A DNA stretch of 34,980 nt from Chryseobacterium luteum (GTDB taxonomy: Bacteria; Bacteroidota; Bacteroidia; Flavobacteriales; Weeksellaceae): positions 1-34,980 of the forward strand of contig NZ_JPRO01000028.1 in NCBI RefSeq assembly GCF_000737785.1, written 5' to 3'. Shown one piece after another: positions 1-8,081 of the stretch (positions are counted from its first letter, which is position 1; each line of letters begins with the position of its first letter). Below the pieces are notes generated by a model, which saw only the letters and a list, made by a program, of their open reading frames with translations, had not been told where the DNA came from and ran no database searches. The translations under genes and the position numbers were made by a program.

Positions 1-533
1 TGCAACCGTGGCAAGGATTGGATGTTTTGCTGAAATCTTTCCGGTATCTGGAAGATTATGAAAATCTGAAATTGGTTATTTGCTCTTCCGTGAAAGAAAA
101 AGTGACAAAACCTTATCATAAATTAATTGAAAATCTTGGAATTCAGGATCAGGTCATTTTCAGATATGAACTGGAGAAAGATGCGCTCTACTCCATCATC
201 CAACACGCTAAAGCATCCGTTGCTCCACTAAAATTTGGAGACAGAAATGTAGTGCAAGGCTGTTGTCCCATCAAAATCCTGGAATCTATGGCCTGTAAAA
301 CTCCGATTATTGCAGCAGAACTTCCCGTAACCAAAGAATTGCTGACAGAAGACGAAGCTTATTTTTTCTGGCCGGAAGATGAGCTGGATCTCAGCCGATG
401 CATCCGTTTTGTTTTGGATAATCCGGAATCGGCAAATGAGAAAGCTGAAAATGCATTCAACAGATTCCAACAGCAGTTTACCTGGAATCATCACAATGAA
501 AAGCTACAAAAAGTATATCGAAATTTAATGTAA
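1..533 (+). CDS. Glycosyltransferase family 4, C-terminal part (cut by window edge)
   Basis: The open frame runs in from the left edge (in frame from base 3, reading QPWQGLDVLL), so the TTG at 18 is not a true start. The visible part is the C-terminal Rossmann domain of a GT-B glycosyltransferase, which binds the nucleotide sugar. It shows the typical WQGLDVLL strand-helix start, and the segment CCPIKILESMACKTPII matches the donor-binding E-x7-E region of GT4 enzymes, with GLU at the KILES position. The protein should transfer an activated sugar onto a growing glycan at the cytoplasmic membrane face. Its stop lies 4 nt before the next gene, so it heads or continues the glycan operon that ends near 4360. 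The acceptor and sugar cannot be told. Family call is firm; the specific role is unknown. Confidence 0.85.
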   Translation, partial: QPWQGLDVLLKSFRYLEDYENLKLVICSSVKEKVTKPYHKLIENLGIQDQVIFRYELEKDALYSIIQHAKASVAPLKFGDRNVVQGCCPIKILESMACKTPIIAAELPVTKELLTEDEAYFFWPEDELDLSRCIRFVLDNPESANEKAENAFNRFQQQFTWNHHNEKLQKVYRNLM

Positions 534-537
534 AACT

Positions 538-1452
538 ATGGCAGAATATTATAATATCCAGTTGACTACGGAAGATATGGCGCCTATTGAAAGAGCGCAT
601 CTGCACCGTGGTTTCAGTTCAAAAAAAACACCTCTGAAATGGATCAGATTCTTCAGAATGTGCGTTTTGCAACGTGAACTATCCCTAAAAAAGAGAAAGA
701 AAAAAACCAACACACTTTGGATTGCGTATTTTATTATTGCCATTGCAATGATCTTTCTGGTTCCAGGTTACTGGATTGCAGTCAACATCATTTTGTTTGT
801 GGTAGTTTTGATAATGGATTCGCGGTACAGAAGAGAATTCAGAAAGAATTACACAGATGGTTATGACTTTTTCTCGGATTACTTTTCCGCCTTATTTACA
901 TTGATAGAAGAAGAGCTTCCACAATTGGGAACGATCCACTTTACTGCAAATGTGAAGGAAACATTGGCAGGCGTAGAACATTTGAAATCCATTGAGGACG
1001 CTACATTTGAAACACCAGGTTTCATCTCTGGCAAAGAGGAGTTTTATGAAAAAGAAATAGGACAAGGATACTGCACACTGAAAGACGGCGCAGAAGTCAG
1101 CTTCAGCTTTGTGGAAAAAGTGAGAAAACGTATTATCAAGAAGAAAGGACTCAGTGGAAAAAGAAAAACGAAGGAGAAATACAAATCCGTCTATCCTTTT
1201 ATTCTAAAGTTAAAACTTCCGAAATCCATCTATCAGCTAAAAACCGACATTAATAAATCTGATATCCAACTTGAAGAAGATGAATCATTTTATTATATGA
1301 AAGCGCGGAGGAAATTTGATGTTAAGGACGAAAATCCAAATGATTACAGTGCCTATCAGTACAATTCCACGCCTTTGTTTTCCGTAGAATATTTTTCTTT
1401 GGAGGTCGTTAATTTGTTTAATATCTGCTACGGATGCTTTACCTTAAAATAA
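538..1452 (+). CDS. Membrane protein of unknown function in glycosyltransferase operon
   Basis: 304 residues. I do not recognise the family. Residues 1-55 are polar and basic (a KKRKKK stretch lies just before the membrane), followed by two hydrophobic helices at roughly 58-77 and 79-95 separated by a short PGYW turn. The remaining 200 residues are soluble and end in a cysteine-containing tail (NICYGCFTLK). The positive-inside rule suggests that both termini are cytoplasmic. The ATG is 4 nt after the preceding glycosyltransferase stop, and the next gene starts 10 nt after its stop, so it is almost certainly co-translated with the glycan genes. It could scaffold glycosyltransferases at the membrane, but that is only inferred from context. 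Confidence 0.8.
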   Translation: MAEYYNIQLTTEDMAPIERAHLHRGFSSKKTPLKWIRFFRMCVLQRELSLKKRKKKTNTLWIAYFIIAIAMIFLVPGYWIAVNIILFVVVLIMDSRYRREFRKNYTDGYDFFSDYFSALFTLIEEELPQLGTIHFTANVKETLAGVEHLKSIEDATFETPGFISGKEEFYEKEIGQGYCTLKDGAEVSFSFVEKVRKRIIKKKGLSGKRKTKEKYKSVYPFILKLKLPKSIYQLKTDINKSDIQLEEDESFYYMKARRKFDVKDENPNDYSAYQYNSTPLFSVEYFSLEVVNLFNICYGCFTLK

Positions 1453-1462
1453 GACTGAGATT

Positions 1463-1834
1463 ATGGATCAAAATATAAATTGTCAGGAAAAATTAGGTCT
1501 GTTTCTCGTGGACGATTGTCCTGCTGTTGCGACGGAACAATGCGCAAACTGCAACAAAAATGTTTGCAAAAATCATATCTTCCTTCAGAATGAAAATGGC
1601 AAAGATCAAAAACTTTGTTTGACGTGCAAAGCCGTTCTGGACCCCAGGCTGACTTCCAAGATCGAATTATACTCGCCGGACCGGCCAGTCTGGAGGAAAA
1701 AAATGATGAACAGGTTCCATACCGAATATCCGTTTCTGGTGACGATGGCAAGCCAGTACGGCGCACTGTTTGACACGGTTTTGTTCACAGATTTTTCCGA
1801 TCATTCTGCCGATTCCTCACCATTTGACAGCTAA
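1463..1834 (+). CDS. Small zinc-binding (B-box-like) protein
   Basis: 123 residues. The first half carries a cysteine/histidine pattern that looks like a zinc-binding treble-clef or B-box: C19, C27-x2-C30, C35-x2-H38, then C52-x2-C55. The second half has no cysteines and ends in an acidic, serine-rich tail (DHSADSSPFDS). There is no signal peptide or membrane segment, so it should be cytoplasmic. It is embedded in the glycosyltransferase operon, 10 nt after the membrane protein and 5 nt before the GT4 gene, which argues it is a real translated gene and not a chance frame. A structural or regulatory partner role is possible; no enzymatic motif is visible. Zinc binding is inferred from the spacing alone. 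Confidence 0.7.
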   Translation: MDQNINCQEKLGLFLVDDCPAVATEQCANCNKNVCKNHIFLQNENGKDQKLCLTCKAVLDPRLTSKIELYSPDRPVWRKKMMNRFHTEYPFLVTMASQYGALFDTVLFTDFSDHSADSSPFDS

Positions 1835-1839
1835 ATTTT

Positions 1840-2943
1840 ATGAAACTGTTGCTGGTAACCCAAAACTATCCTCCGTCCAAAGGCGGAATGGCAGAATCCT
1901 GTGGAAGGATTGTCCGGAATCTGAAAAGAAAAGGTTGTGAAGTACACGTCCTGCACTTTTCCAACCGGCAGAAGCCTTATGTGATAAAGACGGAAACCGG
2001 CGGACAATACAGCGCGCTTGGCATCTATGATACAGAAGAATATACGCTGAATCTGGCGACATTATTTCTGGAAAAGAAAAAGGAATTTTTAGATGTTGAT
2101 GCAATTATAGCTTTTGGCGGATATCTACCGATGATGTGGACGCCTGTCATCAGTCAGTTTTTCGGGAAACCTTTGTACACTTGTATCCGGGGAAATGATT
2201 TTGACGAAGGCTTATTTTCCAAAAAGAGAAACTCACTTTTCTATGCCCTGGAACATTCGGAAGCGATACTGTCTGTCTGTACGGAGAAACAGGAAAAAAT
2301 GGCAAAACTTTTCCCTTCAAAAAAAGTGTTTTATACACCAAACGGAATTGATGCCTCTTTTTGGAATCTTAATGAAAATGAAAAAAAGAAGACTTATCAG
2401 AGAAAGCAGGACTTAACCGGCAAAAAGGTGATTCTCATTGCAGGACAACTTAAATTCAAGAAGGGAATCCGTCATTTCATCGAGTCTTTTGATCAATTTC
2501 ATTTCAAAAGCGAATACGAACTCTGGATGATTGGTGATCTGCCCGAAGAGGTTAAACTTTTTATCAATAATTTTGATCTGAATGTTAAACTCTTTCCGTT
2601 TATCTCCAAATACGAAATGCGCAGCTTTTATGAGATGGCAGATGTTGTCTGCATCCCTTCTTTGTATGACGGAATGCCTAATGTTTTATTAGAAGCCGGC
2701 GCATCAAAAAAGCTGATTATTGCTTCCGAAGTTGGCGGGATTCCGGACGTTATCCGGCAAAAAAAATCGGGGCTTTTATATCATCCTTTGGAAGCTAATG
2801 CCTTGCTGGATGTGTTGATTAACTATCATCATTTAACTGAAAATGATAAGGAATTAATGAAAAATGAAATTTATAACACTGTCAGTCAAAAGTTTACAGA
2901 ACAAAACGAAATACAAAACTATCTAAACCTATTCACGTTATGA
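1840..2943 (+). CDS. Glycosyltransferase family 4
   Basis: 367 residues, a full-length GT-B enzyme. The N-terminus MKLLLVTQNYPPSKGGMAES holds the usual first strand and the Gly-rich acceptor loop (PPSKGGMA). A second domain starts near residue 190 (KKVILIAGQLKFKKGIRHF). The donor-binding segment is PSLYDGMPNVLLEAGASKK, followed by EVGGIPDVI, as expected for retaining GT4 enzymes. The substrate is a nucleotide sugar; the acceptor is unknown. It starts 5 nt after the preceding stop and overlaps the downstream lipoprotein gene by 4 nt (ATGA), so translation is coupled. It likely acts in the same surface-glycan pathway as the partial GT4 upstream. Confidence 0.92.
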   Translation: MKLLLVTQNYPPSKGGMAESCGRIVRNLKRKGCEVHVLHFSNRQKPYVIKTETGGQYSALGIYDTEEYTLNLATLFLEKKKEFLDVDAIIAFGGYLPMMWTPVISQFFGKPLYTCIRGNDFDEGLFSKKRNSLFYALEHSEAILSVCTEKQEKMAKLFPSKKVFYTPNGIDASFWNLNENEKKKTYQRKQDLTGKKVILIAGQLKFKKGIRHFIESFDQFHFKSEYELWMIGDLPEEVKLFINNFDLNVKLFPFISKYEMRSFYEMADVVCIPSLYDGMPNVLLEAGASKKLIIASEVGGIPDVIRQKKSGLLYHPLEANALLDVLINYHHLTENDKELMKNEIYNTVSQKFTEQNEIQNYLNLFTL

Positions 2944-3551
2944 AAAAAATTGCAATCCTGTTTTTAGTGTCTTTTTTAAGCTTAAATTCCTGCAAAAAGG
3001 AAACCCCAACCAGCAATTCTCCAACTACGGAGAAAACAGAAACCAAAGCCGGCAACTACTCTGCAGACTATATTATTTCTGATAAAGATGGGAAAGCAAT
3101 CGGTGGTTTTACGGTGAATCCTCCGAAAGTTCAGTTGGGGTCGGAAACGTATACTGCAAAAGAAAAAGAAGACAAAAGGAAATATTACAGCAATGGTACA
3201 CAACACTACGAAGTGAAGCTAAAAGATGATACATACAAGCTGAGAGATACCAGTTCCAAACTTCTTTGGAAAGTAAAAACCTATCCGGACAAAATCAAAA
3301 TTGCTGATAACGAAGAAAATTTGAATCCTTATGAAGTAAGAAGTAACAACGGCGCGATCGAAGTTTCTAAAGACGGAAAGGTTATTAATACAATGAAAGT
3401 TGCAGGCAATGAAATCTCTGTAAACGGACAGCCAGCCTATAAAATCTCTCAAACTTCTGACAGTTTTGCGTTGGGAATATTGAGTATAGATCAGATTCCG
3501 ATGGATCAAAGATTATTACTTCTTACCGAATTTCTTTATCAGAAAAAGTGA
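2940..3551 (+). CDS. Lipoprotein of unknown function
   Basis: 203 residues. The N-terminus MKKIAILFLVSFLSLNSC is a lipoprotein signal peptide with lipobox LNSC and lipidated Cys18, followed by a Lys/Thr/Ser-rich linker. The mature part is beta-rich with short repeated strand motifs (for example YKLRDTSSKLLWKVKTYPDKIKI), suggesting a small beta-structured periplasmic domain. The start overlaps the GT4 stop (ATGA) and its stop overlaps the next gene's GTG start (GTGA), so it is translationally coupled on both sides to glycosyltransferases. The family is not recognised. A role in export or anchoring of the glycan is an inference from context only. Confidence 0.85.
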   Translation: MKKIAILFLVSFLSLNSCKKETPTSNSPTTEKTETKAGNYSADYIISDKDGKAIGGFTVNPPKVQLGSETYTAKEKEDKRKYYSNGTQHYEVKLKDDTYKLRDTSSKLLWKVKTYPDKIKIADNEENLNPYEVRSNNGAIEVSKDGKVINTMKVAGNEISVNGQPAYKISQTSDSFALGILSIDQIPMDQRLLLLTEFLYQKK

Positions 3552-4360
3552 TATTAATTTACGCCTATGGTTCAGGATTAGGTCATCTCAAAAGGGTGAC
3601 CTCTTTTCTGAAACGTCAAAATTATGCTTCGGAAAACTGTATTTTGCTGACCAATTCAGTCTTTTCAGAATTTTGGAAATCGGGTTGGAATTTGGTTCAA
3701 AAGGAAGATTTGTTTTTTTCTTCTGCGGAATTTTTGCCTTTTTTAGAAAATTTAATTTCTGAAAATAATATCCATACTTTTATTGTAGATGTTTTCCCTA
3801 CAGGATTCTATGGCGAATTGTCTTCATTATTAAGTCATTTTCAAGGGGGAAAGATATTGTTATCGAGGATTTTATCAAATTCTTATTTTGACAAAAATCC
3901 TAATATTCCTGATTTTGATGAGATTTTTGTAATGGAAAAAGGCATAGATCTCTCTCATCTTCGATCCGGAAAAATACTATATATGGATTATCAGAACAAT
4001 ATTTCAGAAGAAATTTCTATAACGATTGAAACGCCTTATTATCTCATCATCCATAGTCAGCCTTTAACGGAAGTGATTCATCTTTACAGGCTTGCGAAGA
4101 TGTACAGAACCAATCAGAAAGTTGTGATTTTAACAGCAACTGCTATTCCACAAGAAAATATCAGCTCTGAAGATTTGGTTTTATTTCAACAAAAACCTTC
4201 TCAATCGTTGTTAAGCAATGCAGAGAAAATATTTTCAGGCGCAGGTTTTAATACTTTTCATATGTTGGTTCCTTATCACAAAAAATGGATTTGTAATCCT
4301 TTTCCAAGAACATTTGACGATCAATTTTTGAGAAAGACTATTCATCATAAAACGGACTAA
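3548..4360 (+). CDS. GT28/MurG-like glycosyltransferase
   Basis: 270 residues from a GTG start that overlaps the previous stop by 4 nt; no better start is available. The N-terminus MILIYAYGSGLGHLKRVTSF is the classic glycine-rich acceptor loop (GxGLGH) of MurG-type GT-B enzymes. Near the C-terminus the segment IFSGAGFNTFHML matches the GAG/GGxxT donor-sugar loop, and PFPRTFDDQFLR matches the closing motif of that superfamily. At 270 residues it is shorter than typical members (about 350), mainly through a compressed central part. It probably transfers a sugar from a UDP donor to a lipid or glycan acceptor at the membrane. It is the last gene of the operon. Confidence 0.8.
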   Translation: MILIYAYGSGLGHLKRVTSFLKRQNYASENCILLTNSVFSEFWKSGWNLVQKEDLFFSSAEFLPFLENLISENNIHTFIVDVFPTGFYGELSSLLSHFQGGKILLSRILSNSYFDKNPNIPDFDEIFVMEKGIDLSHLRSGKILYMDYQNNISEEISITIETPYYLIIHSQPLTEVIHLYRLAKMYRTNQKVVILTATAIPQENISSEDLVLFQQKPSQSLLSNAEKIFSGAGFNTFHMLVPYHKKWICNPFPRTFDDQFLRKTIHHKTD

Positions 4361-4436
4361 ATCTTTGCATAAAAAGTTGGTACAAAACACCAAATCAGCC
4401 TTGATACACCGCAGGATTCCGGCAAGATAGTTTACC

Positions 4437-5051
4437 GTGAAAATCCTAACGGATAGCCATCTGTTTAAATCCAAATGGGAACTCATCAATACTTCTCCGG
4501 AGACTGTATCTTTTAACGATATATTAGGTGCCATCCATCCCGATGATATCGACTTTGTAGTAAAAGCAGAAGCATTTTTGACTAGATTTTTTTTAGAAAA
4601 TGTCGGACGTGAAAAACTATTAAATTATAAAATAAGCTATAGCCACAGATGCAAAATAAAAAGTGGAGAATATGTTTTGTATAATCATCAGGCATTAATG
4701 CTGACTATGGATGACAATGGAGGATTCGGGAAATCATTAAACATCCATACCCGGATAGATCACTTGAGTAATTTCAATACATATAAAATATCCCTTATTG
4801 GCTTAAACGGTGAGCCTTCCTTTATGAATCTAAGCCTTGATGAAGAAAATAAAGAAAACAGAGAATTTTCTAAAAGAGAAATCGATATTATCAAGTTAAT
4901 AGGAAACGGGTTTAACAATACAGAAATTGCGGAAAAACTTTTTATCAGCCCTTTAACAGTAAAGAAACACCGGAATAACATACTGACTAAATCGAATTCT
5001 AAAAATACGGCGGAGCTGATAAAAAACTGCATCATTCAAGGTATTATTTAA
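4437..5051 (+). CDS. PAS-like/LuxR-type transcriptional regulator, N-terminus short
   Basis: 204 residues. Residues about 30-120 resemble the second half of the PAS-like sensor domain seen in flavobacterial LuxR regulators (IHPDDIDFV, then NYKISYSHRCK, then LNIHTRIDHL). This is followed by the conserved LIGLNGEPSF link and a C-terminal LuxR/GerE helix-turn-helix (KREIDIIKLIGNGFNNTEIA, then SPLTVKKHRNNIL). It should bind DNA in the cytoplasm. The frame is closed by a TAG at 4428, so GTG 4437 is the first possible start. Relatives of this type are, from memory, about 250 residues, so 40-60 residues of the PAS domain seem missing. It may be truncated or a short variant. A terminator follows at 5062. 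Confidence 0.75.
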   Translation: MKILTDSHLFKSKWELINTSPETVSFNDILGAIHPDDIDFVVKAEAFLTRFFLENVGREKLLNYKISYSHRCKIKSGEYVLYNHQALMLTMDDNGGFGKSLNIHTRIDHLSNFNTYKISLIGLNGEPSFMNLSLDEENKENREFSKREIDIIKLIGNGFNNTEIAEKLFISPLTVKKHRNNILTKSNSKNTAELIKNCIIQGII

Positions 5052-5061
5052 GTTTTTCATT

Positions 5062-5090
5062 AAAAAATACTCCAAAAGGAGTATTTTTTT
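5062..5090 (+). terminator. Rho-independent terminator
   Basis: A perfect stem (AAATACTCC, loop AAAA, GGAGTATTT) runs into a T tract, 11 nt after the LuxR-type regulator stop. The A/T-rich outer stem would also let it act on the other strand. Confidence 0.85.
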
Positions 5091-5106
5091 TGCTCCTTAC
5101 TTAACT

Positions 5107-5114
5107 TATTTTTG
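5107..5114 (+). promoter_or_regulatory. Candidate -7 promoter element for the repeat-protein operon
   Basis: TATTTTTG matches the Bacteroidota TAnnTTTG -7 consensus, 36 nt before the ATG at 5150 and just after the terminator. I see no TTG at the expected -33 distance, so this is a partial match. Confidence 0.4.
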
Positions 5115-5149
5115 TAAAAACAAATGTTAACCTTGTAAAAAACAGGACC

Positions 5150-6334
5150 ATGTTTAAAAAAATCAATTCATTTTATCTTTTAAAATGGTGCTTGCTCCTT
5201 GTCTGCTCTAATGTTTTTTCGCAAACGGAAATTTACAGATCAGATTTTGCATTTGATGGTTTTAAACCAGGCGGACTTTCAGGTTCCATAATTATGGCGG
5301 GCGACAATGTTCTCTTTAATGCGCCGAATCAAAAAATGTATTCTATTGATAAAAAAGAAGGAAAAATAAATTGGGAAATAGACGCAGTTACAAATTCAAA
5401 GACAGTTCCTTATCCGTATGACAATACTTTTTTTTACGAGAAGTATCACAATGGAGTTACAAGAGTCGTACAATTCAATTCAAATACAGGCGAAAAAATT
5501 AAAGATCTGCCTTTTACATCTTTAAATACAAAACCTTTCTTTTTAAATAACATCATGTACAGTACAGCTCTTGCTGATGGAGGTCTGCTGGTGGCTTACA
5601 ATATGGATGAAAATAAAATAGTCTGGCAAAAAAATATTGGGTTTGGAGCCGACGTGCAGCCTGTTTATTTAAAAGATAAAATTATAGTAAATGCCGAAGA
5701 TGATAACTGGTTTGAGATAGGATACGATGGAAATTTCCTTAAAACAAAATCCAAAAAACACATTTATCTTGATACCACTCAAATTTTTATAAAAAACTAT
5801 AAATTTTTAACGCACGACGGTAAAGAAATTACCCGTGATTTTTTAAAGAAAAATAAGCTATCAAATACCGATTATCAAACGAAAACTAATGACACTCACA
5901 CTTTTGTACTAAGCGAAAATCAACTTTTGATACTGGGCAATAACAGAAAGAAAGTGTTGCAGCTGCATCTTGAAAAAGAATTTCCTACTGATGATTTTTC
6001 TACTGATACGTACAGAAGCATTTTAGCCCTTCAGCCTGAAAGTGTTTGGTTTTGCTATCAGAATTTTCTAATACAGTATGATTTTATAAACAAGAAACCT
6101 TTGCGAAAAGTGGATTTAACAAAATGGAATCCTCAACAGATATTGCTGGAAAACAGAACCATATGGCTAATATCCGGAAATAATGGACAGCTGTATGGTT
6201 TTGATCTTGAACCTGATCAGCAAACCGCAGATAAAATAAAAGCTATAGCCGATCATTATACATGTACAGAACCCGATCCTAAAAAGATGGAAGCGGCCAA
6301 AGTGGCACAAGAAAAATTTAAAAATAAAAATTAA
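5150..6334 (+). CDS. Secreted PQQ-like beta-propeller protein
   Basis: 394 residues. A signal peptide (about residues 1-24, ending NVFSQ) directs it out of the cytoplasm. The mature protein reads as a beta-propeller of the PQQ-like (quinoprotein/BamB-like) fold: repeated strands such as MYSIDKKEGKINWEIDA, NSNTGEKIKDLPF, YNMDENKIVWQKNIG and LYGFDLEPD have the typical (L/Y)-x-D-x-x-x-G-x-x-x-W pattern. I see no catalytic quinoprotein residues, so a binding or scaffold role is more likely than a dehydrogenase. The C-terminus is lysine-rich. The WG-repeat gene starts 16 nt after its stop, so they are probably co-transcribed. Confidence 0.8.
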   Translation: MFKKINSFYLLKWCLLLVCSNVFSQTEIYRSDFAFDGFKPGGLSGSIIMAGDNVLFNAPNQKMYSIDKKEGKINWEIDAVTNSKTVPYPYDNTFFYEKYHNGVTRVVQFNSNTGEKIKDLPFTSLNTKPFFLNNIMYSTALADGGLLVAYNMDENKIVWQKNIGFGADVQPVYLKDKIIVNAEDDNWFEIGYDGNFLKTKSKKHIYLDTTQIFIKNYKFLTHDGKEITRDFLKKNKLSNTDYQTKTNDTHTFVLSENQLLILGNNRKKVLQLHLEKEFPTDDFSTDTYRSILALQPESVWFCYQNFLIQYDFINKKPLRKVDLTKWNPQQILLENRTIWLISGNNGQLYGFDLEPDQQTADKIKAIADHYTCTEPDPKKMEAAKVAQEKFKNKN

Positions 6335-6350
6335 CTAAAAACTTTATACT

Positions 6351-7244
6351 ATGAAAAAACTAATCACAATTTGCCTTTTAATTGTAACAACATGTGCAGT
6401 AAATGCACAAGGTTTGGAACCATTTACTAAAAAAAGTAAATATGGCTTCAAAGATCAGAGCGGTAAAATAATTATTCCTCTAAAATATGATTCGTACGAA
6501 TACACTCTTAATTATTCACAAGACTACAAAAATGGGCTTATTGCCGTTAAACTGAACGACAAATGGGGGTTTATCGACAAGACAGGAAAAGAAATTATCC
6601 CGCCAAAATACGATGAACAAAGTAAAAATATTAGTTATACAGAGCAATATAAAAACGGGATTATTGCTGTTAAATTAAATGATAAATGGGGATTTGTAGA
6701 TCAGACCGGAAAAGAAATTATCCCGCCAAAATATGACCGGTTTGCCAGAGACTTTTCAGAAGGTATTATTTCGGTTAGACTGAATGATAAGTATGGTTAT
6801 GCCGATATGTCCGGAAAGGAAATTATCCCGCCAAAATATGATTACTCCAAAGACTTTGCAGAAGGAATTGCGGCGGTTAGACTGAATGGTAAATGGGGGT
6901 TTGTCGATCAGACCGGAAAAGAAATTATCCCGCCAAAATATGAAGACACTAATAACTATTCGGAAGGGCTTGTGGCTGTTCAGCAAGACGATAAATGGGG
7001 ATTTATTGATAAATCCGGAAAACAAATTGTCCCACTAAAATATAATAAAGCGAGATTCTTTTCAGAAGGACTTGCTTGTGTAAGTATTGGTAGTAATTAT
7101 GGTTTTATTGATAAAAACGGAAAAGAAGTAATTCCATTAAAATATGATTTAACGATTGATGATTTTAAGGGAGGAAAAGCAAGAGTTCCCGTTTTTTTAG
7201 GGGATGCATATTATATAGATAAAAACGGAAATAAAATCAAATAA
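6351..7244 (+). CDS. Secreted WG-repeat protein
   Basis: 297 residues with a signal peptide (MKKLITICLLIVTTCAVNA, then QGLEPF). The mature protein is almost entirely WG (KWGFID) repeats. About seven to eight units of roughly 35-40 residues each contain KWGFIDKTGKEIIPPKYD or a variant, including degenerate first (KYGFKDQSGKIIIPLKYD) and last (NYGFIDKNGKEVIPLKYD) copies. The central copies are nearly identical even at DNA level (GGAAAAGAAATTATCCCGCC recurs near 6584, 6708, 6813 with one change, and 6921), which indicates recent internal duplication or conversion. WG-repeat proteins are common in Bacteroidota; their function is mostly unknown. It is cotranscribed with the propeller gene. Confidence 0.92.
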   Translation: MKKLITICLLIVTTCAVNAQGLEPFTKKSKYGFKDQSGKIIIPLKYDSYEYTLNYSQDYKNGLIAVKLNDKWGFIDKTGKEIIPPKYDEQSKNISYTEQYKNGIIAVKLNDKWGFVDQTGKEIIPPKYDRFARDFSEGIISVRLNDKYGYADMSGKEIIPPKYDYSKDFAEGIAAVRLNGKWGFVDQTGKEIIPPKYEDTNNYSEGLVAVQQDDKWGFIDKSGKQIVPLKYNKARFFSEGLACVSIGSNYGFIDKNGKEVIPLKYDLTIDDFKGGKARVPVFLGDAYYIDKNGNKIK

Positions 7245-7291
7245 ACAAAACCGTTAGAATTTTAGAAAAACTAAATCAAACCAATCTCATC

Positions 7292-7786
7292 ATGCATCTA
7301 AAAGGAAAAGAAAAGCACTTTTGGCGAAGCCATTTCAATATTGGAAGTCTGGCTGATATTCCTTTAGAAACTGATGGTTTTAGTGGTATTGATGACGAGA
7401 CTGACGATGAATTTTTATTTTATATAACATCCAGGATTCCAGTTATTCATCAGCTCTATTTTAAATTTACGCTCATTACGGATGAAGGAGTAAAATATAT
7501 TGGCAATATCCAAAAATTAAAGCGGCTTACTTTAAGGGATCATAAAAACATCACCAATGAATCTGTTCCTTATCTTAATAAATTGGTTGATTTAGAATAT
7601 CTGGACATTTTAAAAACAAAAATTCAATTAGAAGATTTACCGGGACTATCCAATCTTAAAAATTTAAAAGAGCTGTATGTTACTTCTGAAAATCCTGACA
7701 GAGAATATCTTTTGGGACATGTCATTACAATGAAAGAAATACTGCCAAATTGTGTTTTATATATCAATTATGAAAGTTATGAATGA
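7292..7786 (+). CDS. Leucine-rich-repeat-like protein
   Basis: 164 residues with no signal peptide or membrane segment. The middle shows four LRR-like units: ITDEGVKYIGNIQKLKRLTL, ITNESVPYLNKLVDLEYLDI, IQLEDLPGLSNLKNLKELYV and a C-terminal cap. The pattern LxxLxxLxL is of the bacterial (ribonuclease-inhibitor/F-box-like) kind. Such repeats form a curved protein-binding surface. It lies 47 nt after the WG-repeat gene on the same strand and is probably the third gene of the operon, though its lack of a signal peptide means it would stay in the cytoplasm while its neighbours are exported. No enzymatic domain is visible. Confidence 0.75.
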   Translation: MHLKGKEKHFWRSHFNIGSLADIPLETDGFSGIDDETDDEFLFYITSRIPVIHQLYFKFTLITDEGVKYIGNIQKLKRLTLRDHKNITNESVPYLNKLVDLEYLDILKTKIQLEDLPGLSNLKNLKELYVTSENPDREYLLGHVITMKEILPNCVLYINYESYE

Positions 7787-8081
7787 GAAAGGAAATACCT
7801 GTTGTGTATTGCTGTAAAGTATCAATAGATTTGCTACAAAAATGACTTAAATTGATGGTGTGTAGCTGCAATGAGTTGATTATCCTTGTAAATCCTAAAG
7901 AAAGCAATTGGATTTTGGGGCTCTATAACCTACTAAACTTTACTTGTTCCTTATAACCCTTCAAAAGCTTTGAAGGGTTTCACCTAAATGTTTTTTCAAA
8001 CTCACTTTATCAGAAAATTTATTATCGTCCGTAAGAACGGTTCAAGGTTTGATGATTGATTATTCCATATAAATTTACAGA
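7787..8081. other. Intergenic stretch, mostly featureless
   Basis: About 295 bases between the LRR-like gene and the EF-Tu-domain gene. Apart from the hairpin at 7955-7979 I see no coding potential, no strong -7 element and no repeat. A short ccgt-aaga-acgg dyad lies near 8028-8041. Confidence 0.5.
7955..7979. terminator. Terminator-like hairpin
   Basis: An 11-bp perfect stem (AACCCTTCAAA / TTTGAAGGGTT) with a 3-nt loop AGC. No clear T tract follows on either strand, so it may be a weak terminator for the repeat-protein operon or an RNA-processing structure. Confidence 0.5.

Noticed and set aside
18..20. TTG at 18 as start of the first glycosyltransferase
   Set aside because: The frame remains open to the left edge and reads a GT4 motif (QPWQG), so the gene begins outside the window.
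4361..4436. Missing PAS N-terminus in another frame
   Set aside because: All three plus-strand frames were read; none gives the expected PAS sequence, so a simple frameshift is not supported.
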